A stretch of 64,000 bases of DNA from Hydractinia symbiolongicarpus (taxonomy: Eukaryota; Cnidaria; Hydrozoa; Anthoathecata; Hydractiniidae), in the NCBI RefSeq assembly GCF_029227915.1, contig NC_079880.1:5396001-5460000 (forward strand), written 5' to 3'. A program made the position numbers and the translations under genes. Under the pieces are notes generated by a model. That model was given only the letters and a program-made list of their open reading frames with translations. It was not told the origin of the DNA and made no database searches. Positions 10,423 through 21,900 of this stretch are shown here, in pieces (positions within the stretch are counted from its first letter, which is position 1; every line of letters starts with the position of its first letter).

Positions 10423-13400
10423 TTTGACTATACGGGCCGAGTCCGGGGTTTACGGGAAATGGCGGGTTTTCGTTTGCCGGCGATTAAACTTCTTTTATTC
10501 AGCGTCTCATCAAAAATGAAAACATTTTTGAAAACTACAAGTCTCATGCGTTTTAGTGGTGAAAAAATAATTTAAAAAATCGTTCGGGAAATAAGTTTAC
10601 TCCCTGGGTACATTCTTTGTATACTTTTGACAATACGGGCGGAGTCCGGGATTTACGGGAAATCGCAGGTTTTCGTTTGCCGGCGATTAAACTTCTTTTA
10701 TTCAGCGTCTCATCAAAAATGAAAACATTTTTGAAAACTACAAGTCTCATGCGTTTTAGTGGAGAAAAGATAATTTAAAAAATCGTTTTGGAAATGAGTT
10801 TACTCACAGGGTACTTTCTTTGTATACATTCGACTATACGGGCCAAGCCCGGGATTTACGGGAAATCGCGGGTTTTCGTTTGCTGGCGATTAAACCACTT
10901 TCATTAAGCGTCTCATCAAAAATGAAAACATTTCTGAAAACTACAAGTCTCATGCGTTTTAGTGGTGAAAAAATAATTTAAAAAATCGTTCGGGAAATGA
11001 GTTTTCTCACAGGGTACTTTCTTTGTATACATTTGACTATACGGGCCAAGCCCGGGATTTACGGGAAATGGTGGGTTTTCGTTTACCGGCGATTAAACTT
11101 CTTTTATTCAGCGTCTCATCAAAAATGAAAACATTTTTAAAAACTACAAGTCTCATGCGTTGTAGTGGTGAAAAAATAATTTAAAAAATCGTTCGAAAAA
11201 TGAGTTTACTCCCTGGGTAATTTCTTTGTATACTTTTGACTATACGGGCCGAGTCCGGGGTTTACGGGAAATGGCGGGTTTTCGTTTGCCGGCGATTAAA
11301 CTTCTTTTATTCAGCGTCTCATCAAAAATGAAAACATTTTTAAAAACTATAAGTCTCATGGGTTTTAGTGGTGAAATAATAATTTAAAAAATCGTTCGGG
11401 AAATGAGTTTACATCCCGGGTACTTTCTTTACTATACGGGCCGAGTCGGGGATTTACGGAAATCGCAGGTTTTCGTTTGGCGGCGATTAAACTTCTTTTG
11501 TTTAGCGTCTCATCAAAAATGAAAACATTTTTAAAAACTACAGGTCTCATGCGTTTTAGTGGTGAAAAAAAAAATTAAAAAATCGTTCGGGAAATGAGTT
11601 TACTCCCTAGGTACTTTCTTTGTATACATTCGACTATACGGGCCAAGCCCGAGATTTACGGGAAATCGCGGCATTTCGTTTGCCGGTGATTAAACCTCTT
11701 TCATTAAGCGTCTCATCAAATATAAAAACATTTTTGAAAACTACAAGTCTCATGCGTTTTAGTGGTGAAAAAATAATTTAAAAAATCGTTCGGGAAATGA
11801 GTTTACTCCCTGGGTACATTCTTTGTATACTTTTGACAATACGGGCGGAGTCCGGGATTTACGGGAAATCGCAGGTTTTCGTTTGCCGGCGATTAAACTT
11901 CTTTTATTCAGCGTCTCATCAAAAATGAAAACATTTTTGAAAACTACAAGTCTCATGCGTTTTAGTGGTGAAAAGATAATTTAAAAAATCGTTTTGGAAA
12001 TGAGTTTACTCACAGGGTACTTTCTTTGTATACATTCGACTATACGGGCCAAGCCCGGGATTTACGGGAAATGGTGGGTTTTCGTTTACCGGCGATTAAA
12101 CTTCTTTTATTCAGCGTCTCATCAAAAATGAAAACATTTTTAAAAACTACAAGTCTCATGCGTTGTAGTGGTGAAAAAATAATTTAAAAAATCGTTCGAA
12201 AAATGAGTTTACTCCCTGGGTAATTTCTTTGTATACTTTTGACTATACGGGCCGAGTCCGGGGTTTACGGGAAATGGCGGGTTTTCGTTTGCCGGCGATT
12301 AAACTTCTTTTATTCAGCGTCTCATCAAAAATGAAAACATTTTTAAAAACTATAAGTCTCATGGGTTTTAGTGGTGAAATAATAATTTAAAAAATCGTTC
12401 GGGAAATGAGTTTACATCCCGGGTACTTTCTTTACTATACGGGCCGAATCCGGGATTTACGGAAATCGCAGGTTTTCGTTTGCCGGCGATTAAACTTCTT
12501 TTGTTCAGCGTCTCATCAAAAATGAAAACATTTTTAAAAACTACAGGTCTCATGCGTTTTAGTGGTGAAAAAAAAAATTAAAAAATCGTTCGGGAAATGA
12601 GTTTACTCCCTAGGTACTTTCTTTGTATACATTCGACTATACGGGCCAAGCCCGGGATTTACGGGAAATCGCGGGATTTCGTTTGCCGGTGATTAAACCT
12701 CTTTCATTAAGCGTCTCATCAAATATGAAAACATTATTGCAAACTACAAGTCTCATGCGTTTTAGTGGTGAAAAGATAATTTAAAAAATTGTTTTGGAAA
12801 TGAGTTTACTCACAGGGTACTTTCTTTGTAAACATTCGACTATACGGGCCAAGCCCGGGATTTACGGGAAATCGCGGGTTTTCGTTTGCTGGCGATTAAA
12901 CCACTTTCATTAAGCGTCTCATCAAAAATGAAAACATTTCTGAAAACTACATGTCTCATGCGTTTTAGTGGTGAAAAAATAATTTAAAAAATCGTTCGGG
13001 AAATGAGTTTACTCACAGGGTCCTTCCTTTGTATACATTCGACTATACGGGCAAAGCCCTTGATTTACGGGAAATCGCGGGTTTTCGTTTGCCGGCGATT
13101 AAACTTCTTTTTTTCAACGTCTTATCAAAAATGAAAACATTTTTGAAAACTACAAGTCTCATGCGTTTAGTGGTGAAAAAATAATTTAAAAAATCGTTCG
13201 GGAAATGAGTTTACTCCCTGGGTACATTCTTTGTATACTTTTGACAATACGGGCGGAGTCCGGGATTTACGGGAAATCGCAGGTTTTCGTTTGCCGGCGA
13301 TTAAACTTCTTTTATTCAGCGTCTCATCAAAAATGAAAACATTTTTGAAAACTACAAGTCTCATGCGTTTTAGTGGTGAAAAGATAATTTAAAAAATCGT

Positions 13401-14572
13401 TTTGGAAATGAGTTTACTCACAGGGTACTTTCTTTGTATACATTCGACTATACGGGCCAAGCCCGGGATTTACGGGAAATCGCGGGTTTTCGTTTGCTGG
13501 CGATTAAACCACTTTCATTAAGCGTCTCATCAAAAATGAAAACATTTCTGAAAACTACAAGTCTCATGCGTTTTAGTGGTGAAAAAATAATTTAAAAAAT
13601 CGTTCGGGAAATGAGTTTTCTCACAGGGTACTTTCTTTGTATACATTCGACTATACGGGCCAAGCCCGAGATTTACGGGAAATGGTGGGTTTTCGTTTAG
13701 CGGCGATTAAACTTCTTTTATTCAGCGTCTCATCAAAAATGAAAACATTTTTAAAAACTACAAGTCTCATGCGTTGTAGTGGTGAAAAAATAATTTAAAA
13801 AATCGTTCGAAAAATGAGTTTACTCCCTGGGTAATTTCTTTGTATACTTTTGACTATACGGGCCGAGTCCGGGGTTTACGGGAAATGGCGGGTTTTTGTT
13901 TGCCGGCGATTAAACTTCTTTTATTCAGCGTCTCATCAAAAATGAAAACATTTTTAAAAACTACAAGTCTCATGCGTTGTAGTGGTGAAAAAATAATTTA
14001 AAAAATCGTTCGAAAAATGAGTTTACTCCCTGGGTAATTTCTTTGTATACTTTTGACTATACGGGCCGAGTCCGGGGTTTACGGGAAATGGCGGGTTTTC
14101 GTTTGCCGGCGATTAAACTTCTTTTATTCAGCGTCTCATCAAAAATGAGATCATTTTTAAAAACTATAAGTCTCATGGGTTTTAGTGGTGAAATAATAAT
14201 TTGAAAAATCGTTCGGGAAATGAGTTTACATCCCGGGTACTTTCTTTACTATACGGGCCGAGTCCGGGGATTACGGAAATCGCAGGTTTTCGTTTGCCGG
14301 CGATTAAACTTCTTTTATTCAGCGTCTCATCAAAAATGAAAGCATTTTTGAAAAATACAAGTCTCATGCGTTTTATTGGTGAAAAAATAATTTAAAAAAT
14401 CGTTCGGGAAATGAGTTTACTCCCTGGGTACTTTCTTTGTATACTTTTGACAATACGGGCCGAGTCCGGGATTTACGGGAAATCGCAGGTTTACGTTTGC
14501 CGGCGATTAAACTTCTTTTATTCAGCGTCTCATCAAAAATGAAAACATTTTTGAAAACTACAAGCCTCATGC
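10423..14572 (+). repeat. Satellite block 2a, mixed 203/192-bp monomers
   Basis: The satellite resumes in the same orientation and phase as left of the insertion. Related multi-monomer segments recur at irregular offsets (10553 to 11759: 1206 bp; 11365 to 12368: 1003 bp; 11759 to 13167: 1408 bp), so the block is overlapping duplications rather than one clean HOR. Short monomers lie near 11421, 12428 and 14238. A rare variant, GGGCAAAGCCCTTG with CTTCTTTTTTTCAGCGTC or a close form, occurs left of the insertion (about 8373) and here (about 13050), tying both sides to one array history. No gene. Confidence 0.93.
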
Positions 14573-17500
14573 GTTGTAGTGGTGAAAAAATAATTTAAAA
14601 AATCGTTCGGAAAATGAGTTTACTCCCTGGGTAATTTCTTTGTATACTTTTGACTATACGGGCCGAGTCATGGGTTTACGGGAAATGGCGGGTTTTCGTT
14701 TGCCGGCGATTTAACTTCTTTTTTTTAGCGTCTCATCAAAAATGAAAACATTTTTGAAAACTATAAGTCTCATGGGTTTTAGTGGTGAAATAATAATTTA
14801 AAAAATCGTTCGGGAAATGAGTTTACATCCTGGGTACTTTCTTTACTATACGGGCCAAGTCCGGGATTTACGGGAAATCGCAGGTTTTCGTTTGCCGGCG
14901 ATTAAACTTCTTTTATTCAGCGTCTCATCAAAAATGAAAACATTTTTGAAAACTACAAGTCTCATGCGTTTTAGTGGTGAAAAAATATTTAAAAAATCGT
15001 TCGGGAAATGAGTTTACATCCCGGGTACTTTCTTTACTATACGGGCCGAGTCCGGGATTTACGGGAAATCGCAGGTTTTCGTTTGCCGGCGATTAAACTT
15101 CTTTTATTCAGCGTCTTATCAAAAATGAAAACATTTTTGAAAACTACAAGTCTCATGCGTTTTAGTGGTGAAAAAATAATTTAAAAAATCGTTCGGAAAA
15201 TGAGTTTACTCCCTGGGTACTTTCTTTGTATACTTTTGACAATACGGGCCGAGTCCGGGATTTACGGGAAATCGCAGGTTTTCGTTTGCCGGCTATAAAA
15301 CCTCTTTCATTAAGCGTCTCATCAAATATGAAAACATTTTTGAAAACTACAAGTCTCATGCGTTTTAGTGGTGAAAAAATAATTTAAAAAATCGTTCGGA
15401 AAATGAGTTTACTCCCTGGGTACTTTCTTTGTATACTTTGGACTATACGGGCCGAGTCCGGGACTTACAGGAAATCGCGGATTTTCGTTTGAGTGCGAAT
15501 AAACTTCTTTTATTTAGTGTCTCATCAAAAATGAAAACATTTTTAAAAACTGCAAGTCTCATGCGTTGTAGTGGTGAAAAAATAATTTAAAAAATCGTTC
15601 GGAAAATGAGTTTACTCCCTGGGTAATTTCTTTGTATACTTTTGACTATACGGGCCGAGTCATTGGTTTACGGGAAATGGCGGGTTTTCGTTTGCCGGCG
15701 ATTTAACTTCTTTTTTTTAGCGTCTCATCAAAAATGAAAACATTTTTGAAAACTATAAGTCTCATGGGTTTTAGTGGTGAAATAATAATTTAAAAAATCG
15801 TTCGGGAAATGAGTTTACATCCCGGGTACTTTCTTTAATATACGGGCCGAGTCCGGGATTTACGGGAAATCGCAGGTTTTTGTTTGCCGGCGATTAAACT
15901 TCTTTTATTCAGCGTCTCATCAAAAATGAAAACAATTTTGAAAACTACAAGTCTCATGCGTTTTAGTGGTGAAAAAATATTTAAAAAATCGTTCGGGAAA
16001 TGAGTTTACATCCCGGGTACTTTCTTTACTATACGGGCCGAGTCCGGGATTTACGGGAAATGGCGGGTTTTCGTTTGCCGGCCATTTAACTTCTTTTTTT
16101 TAGCGTCTCATCAAAAATGAAAAGATTTTTGAAAACTATAAGTCTCATGGGTTTTAGTGGTGAAATAATAATTTAAAAAATCGTTCGGGAAATGAGTTTA
16201 CATCCTGGGTACTTTCTTTACTATACGGGCCGAGTCCGGGATTTACGGGAAATCGCAGGTTTTCGTTTGCCGGCGATTAAACTTCTTTTATTCAGCGTCT
16301 CATCAAAAATGAAAACATTTTTGAAAACTACAAGTGTCATGCGTTTTAGTGGTGAAAAAATATTTAAAAAATCGTTCGGGAAATGAGTTTACATCCCGGG
16401 TACTTTCTTTACTATACGGGCCGAGTCCGGGATTTACGGGAAATCGCAGGTTTTCGTTTGCCGGCGATTAAACTTCTTTTATTCAGCGTCTTATCAAAAA
16501 TGAAAACATTTTTGAAAACTACAAGTCTCATGCGTTTTAGTGGTGAAAAAATAATTTAAAAAATCGTTCGGAAAATGAGTTTACTCCCTGGGTACTTTCT
16601 TTGTATACTTTTGACAATACGGGCCGAGTCCGGGATTTACGGGAAATCGCAGGTTTTCGTTTGCCGGCTATAAAACCTCTTTCATTAAGCGTCTCATCAA
16701 ATATGAAAACATTTTTGAAAACTACAAGTCTCATGCGTTTTAGTGGTGAAAAAATAATTTAAAAAATCGTTCGGAAAATGAGTTTACTCCCTGGGTACTT
16801 TCTTTGTATACTTTGGACTATACGGGCCGAGTCCGGGACTTACAGGAAATCGCGGATTTTCGTTTGAGTGCGAATAAACTTCTTTTATTTAGTGTCTCAT
16901 CAAAAATGAAAACATTTTTAAAAACTGCAAGTCTCATGCGTTGTAGTGGTGAAAAAATAATTTAAAAAATCGTTCGGAAAATGAGTTTACTCCCTGGGTA
17001 ATTTCTTTGTATACTTTTGACTATACGGGCCGAGTCATGGGTTTACGGGAAATGGCGGGTTTTCGTTTGCCGGCGATTTAACTTCTTTTTTTTAGCGTCT
17101 CATCAAAAATGAAAACATTTTTGAAAACTATAAGTCTCATGGGTTTTAGTGGTGAAATAATAATTTAAAAAATCGTTCGGGAAATGAGTTTACATCCTGG
17201 GTACTTTCTTTACTATACGGGCCGAGTCCGGGATTTACAGGAAATCGCAGGTTTTCGTTTGCCGGCGATTAAACTTCTTTTATTCAGCGTCTCATCAAAA
17301 ATGAAAACAATTTTGAAAACTACAAGTCTCATGCGTTTTAGTGGTGAAAAAATATTTAAAAAATCGTTCGGGAAATGAGTTTACATCCCGGGTACTTTCT
17401 TTACTATACGGGCCGAGTCCGGGATTTACGGGAAATCGCAGGTTTTCGTTTGCCGGCGATTAAACTTCTTTTATTCAGCGTCTCATCAAAAATGAAAACA

Positions 17501-18950
17501 TTTTTGAAAACTACAAGTCTCATGCGTTTTAGTGGTGAAAAAATAATTTAAAAAATCGTTCGGGAAATGAGTTTACTCCCTGGGTACTTTCTTTGTATAC
17601 TTTTGACAATGCGGGCCGAGTCCGGGATTTACGGGAAATCGCAGGTTTTCGTTTGCCGGCGATTAAACTTCTTTTATTCAGCGTCTCATCAAAAATGAAA
17701 ACATTTTTAAAAACTACAAGTCTCATGCGTTTTAGTGGTGAAAAAAAAAATTAAAAAATCGTTCGGGAAATGAGTTTACTCCCTAGGTACTTTCTTTGTA
17801 TACATTCGACTATACGGGCCAAGCCCGGGATTTACGGGAAATCGCGGGATTTCGTTTGCCGGCTATAAAACCTCTTTCATTAAGCGTCTCATCAAATATG
17901 AAAACATTTTTGAAAACTACAAGTCTCATGCGTTTTAGTGGTGAAAAAATAATTTAAAAAATCGTTCGGAAAATGAGTTTACTCCCTGGGTACTTTCTTT
18001 GTATACTTTGGACTATACGGGCCGAGTCCGGGATTTACAGGAAATCGCGGATTTTCGTTTGAGTGCGATTAAACTTCTTTTATTCAGCGTCTCATCAAAA
18101 ATGAAAACATTTTTAAAAACTACAAGTCTCATGCGTTTTAGTGGTGAAAAAAAATAATTAAAAAATCGTTAGGGAAATGAGTTTACTCCCTAGGTACTTT
18201 CTTTGTATACATTCGACTATACGGGCCAAGCCCGGGATTTACGGGAAATCGAGGGATTTCGTTTGCCGGCGATTTAACTTCTTTTTTTTAGCGTCTCATC
18301 AAAAATGAAAACATTTTTGAAAACTATAAGTCTCATGGGTTTTAGTGGTGAAATAATAATTTAAAAAATCGTTCGGGAAATGAGTTTACATCCCGGGTAC
18401 TTTCTTTACTATACGGGCCGAGTCCGGGATTTACGGGAAATCGCAGGTTTTCGTTTGCCGGCGATTAAACTTCTTTTATTCAGCGTCTCATCAAAAATGA
18501 AAACAATTTTGAAAACTACAAGTCTCATGCGTTTTAGTGGTAAAAAAAAAAATTTAAAAAATCGTTCGGGAAATGAGTTTACATCCCGGGTACTTTCTTT
18601 ACTATACGGGCCGAGTCCGGGATTTACGGGAAATCGCAGGTTTTCGTTTGCCGGCGATTAAACTTCTTTTATTCAGCGTCTCATCAAAAATGAAAACATT
18701 TTTGAAAACTACAAGTCTCATGCGTTTTAGTGGTGAAAAAATAATTTAAAAAATCGTTCGGGAAATGAGTTTACTCCCTGGGTACTTTCTTTGTATACTT
18801 TTGACAATGCGGGCCGAGTCCGGGATTTACGGGAAATCGCAGGTTTTCGTTTGCCGGCGATTAAACTTCTTTTATTCAGCGTCTCATCAAAAATGAAAAC
18901 ATTTTTAAAAACTACAAGTCTCATGCGTTTTAGTGGTGAAAAAAAAAATT
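14573..18950 (+). repeat. Satellite block 2b, HOR of 192- and 203-bp monomers
   Basis: Short and full-length monomers form a repeated pattern. The marker GCCGAGTCATGGG (or CATTGG) at about 14665, 15657 and 17032 gives offsets of 992 and 1375 bp, and other markers repeat at 992 bp again (16537 to 17529). The 992-bp unit fits three long plus two short monomers; the 1375-bp version has two extra short monomers. Another shared variant is GAGTGCGAATAAACTTC near 15490, 16865 and 19259. Ten of the 18 short monomers I found are here. No gene. Confidence 0.88.
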
Positions 18951-21900
18951 AAAAAATCGTTCGGGAAATGAGTTTACTCCCTAGGTACTTTCTTTGTATA
19001 CATTCGACTATACGGGCCAAGCCCGGGATTTACGGGAAATCGCGGGATTTCGTTTGCCGGCTATAAAACCTCTTTCATTAAGCGTCTCATCAAATATGAA
19101 AACATTTTTGAAAACTACAAGTCTCATGCGTTTTAGTGGTGAAAAAATAATTTAAAAAATCGTTCGGAAAATGAGTTTACTCCCTGGGTACTTTCTTAGT
19201 ATACTTTGGACTATACGGGCCGAGTCCGGGATTTACAGGAAATCGCGGATTTTCGTTTGAGTGCGAATAAACTTCTTTTATTTAGTGTCTCATCAAAAAT
19301 GAAAACATTTTTGAAAACTACAAGTCTCATGCGTTGTAGTGGTGAAAAAATAATTTAAAAAATCGTTCGGAAAATGAGTTTACTCCCTGGGTACTTTCTT
19401 TGTATACTTTTGACTATACGGGCCGAGTCCGGGGTTTACGGGAAATGGCGGGTTTTCGTGTGCCGGCGATTAAACTTCTTTTATTCAGCGTCTCATCAAA
19501 AATGAAAACATTTTTAAAAAATACAAGTCTCATGCGTTGTAGTGGTGAAAAAATAATTTAAAAAATCGTTCGGAAAATGAGTTTACACCCTGGGTACTTT
19601 CTTTGTATACATTTGACTATACGGGCCGAGTCCGGGATTTACGGGAAATCGCAGGTTTTCGTTTGCCGGCGATTAAACTTCTTTTATTCAGCGTCTCATC
19701 AAAAATGAAAACATATTTAAAAACTACAAGTCCCATGGGCTTTAGTGGTGAAATAATAATTTAAAAAATCGTTCGGGAAATGAGTGTACACCCTGGGTAC
19801 TTTCTTTGTATACTTTTGACTATACGGGCCGAGTCCGGGATTTACGGGAAATCGCAGGTTTTCGTTTGCCGGCGATTAAACTTCTTTTATTCAGCGTCTC
19901 ATCAAAAATGAAAACATTTTTGAAAAATACAAGTCTCATGCGTTTTAGTGGTGAAAAAATAATTTAAAAAATCGTTCGGGAAATGAGTTTACTCCTTGGT
20001 TACTTTCTTTGTATACATTTGACTATACGGGCCGAGTCCGGGGTTTACGGGAAATGGCGGGTTTTCGTTTGCCGGCGATTAAACTTCTTTTATTCAACGT
20101 CTCATCAAAAATGAAAACATTTTTAAAAACTACAAGTCTCATGCGTTTTAGTGGTGAAAAGATAATTTAAAAAATCGTTTTGGAAATGAGTTTACTCACA
20201 GGGTACTTTCTTTGTATACATTCGACTATACCGGCCAAGCCCAGGATTTACGGGAAGTCGCGGGTTTTCGTTTGCCGGCGTTTAAACTTCTTTTATTCAG
20301 CGTCTCATCAAAAATGAAAACATTTTTAAAAACTACAAGTCTCATGGGCTTTAGTGGTGAAATAATAATTTAAAAAATCGTTCGGGAAATGAGTTTACAC
20401 CCTGGGTACTTTCTTTGTATACTTTTGACTATACGGGCCGAGTCCGGGATTTACGGGAAATCGCAGGTTTTCGTTTGCCGGCGATTAAACTTCTTTTATT
20501 CAGCGTCTCATCAAAAATGAAAACATTTTTGAAAACTACAAGTCTCATGCGTTTTAGTGGTGAAAAAATATTTTAAAAAATCGTTCGGGAAATGAGTTTA
20601 CTCCCTGGGTACTTTCTTTGTATACTTTTGATTATATGGGCCGAGTTCGGGATTTACGGGAAGTCGCGGGTTTTCGTTTGCCGGCGTTTAAACTTCTTTT
20701 ATTCAGCGTCTCATCAAAAATGAAAACATTTTTAAAAACTACAAGTCTCATGGGCTTTAGTGGTGAAATAATAATTTAAAAAGTCGTTCGGGAAATGAGT
20801 TTACACCCTGGGTACTTTCTTTGTATAAATTTGACTATACGGGTTGAGTCCGGGATTTACGGGAAATGGCGGGTTTTCGTTTGCCGGCGATTAAACCACT
20901 TTCATTAAGCGTCTCATCAAAAATGAAAACATTTCTGAAAACTACAAGTCTCATGCGTTTTAGTGGTGAAAAAATAATTTAAAAAATCGTTCGGGAAATG
21001 AGTTTACTCCTTGGGTACTTTCTTTGTATAATTTTGACTATACGGGCCGAGTCCGGGATTTACGGGAAGTCGCGGGTTTTGGTTTGCCGGCGTTTAAACT
21101 TCTTTTATTCAGCGTCTCATCAAAAATGAAAACATTTTTAAAAACTACAAGTCTCATGGGCTTTAGGGGTGAAATAATAATTTAAAAAATCGTTCGGGAA
21201 ATGAGTTTACACCCTGGGTACTTTCTTTGTATACTTTTGACTATACGGGCCGAGTCTGGGATTTACGGGAAATCGCAGGTTTTCGTTTGCCGGCGATTAA
21301 ACTTCTTTTATTCAACGTCTCATCAAAAATGAAAACATTTTTGAAAACTACAAGTCTCATGCGTTTTAGTGGTGAAAAGATAATTTGAAAAATCGTTTTG
21401 GAAATGAGTTTACTCACAGGGTACTTTCTTTGTATACATTCGACTATACCGGCCAAGCCCAGGATTTACGGGAAATCGCGGGTTTTCGTTTGCCGGCGAT
21501 TAAACCACTTTCATTAAGCGTCTCATCAAAAATGAAAACATTTTTAAAATCTACAAGTCTCATGGGCTTTAGTGGTGAAATAATAATTTAAAAAATCGTT
21601 AGGGAAATGAGTTTACCCCCTGGGTACTTTCTTTGTATACTTTTGACTATACGGGCCGAGTCCGGGATTTACGGGAAATTGCAGGTTTTCGTTTGCCGGC
21701 GATTAAACTTCTTTCATTCAGCGTCTCATCAAAAATGAAAAATTTTTTGAAAACTACAAGTCTCATGCGTTTTAGTGGTGAAAAAATAATTTAAAAAATC
21801 GTTCGGGAAATGAGTTTACTCACAGGGTACTTTCTTTGTATACATTCGACTATACGGGCCAAGCCCGGGATTTACGGGAAATCGCGGGTTTCCGTTTGCC

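Noticed and set aside
10286-10519. 77-codon + strand open frame across the right insertion junction
   Set aside because: It joins insertion sequence to satellite sequence, so it is a chance fusion at a junction rather than a gene.
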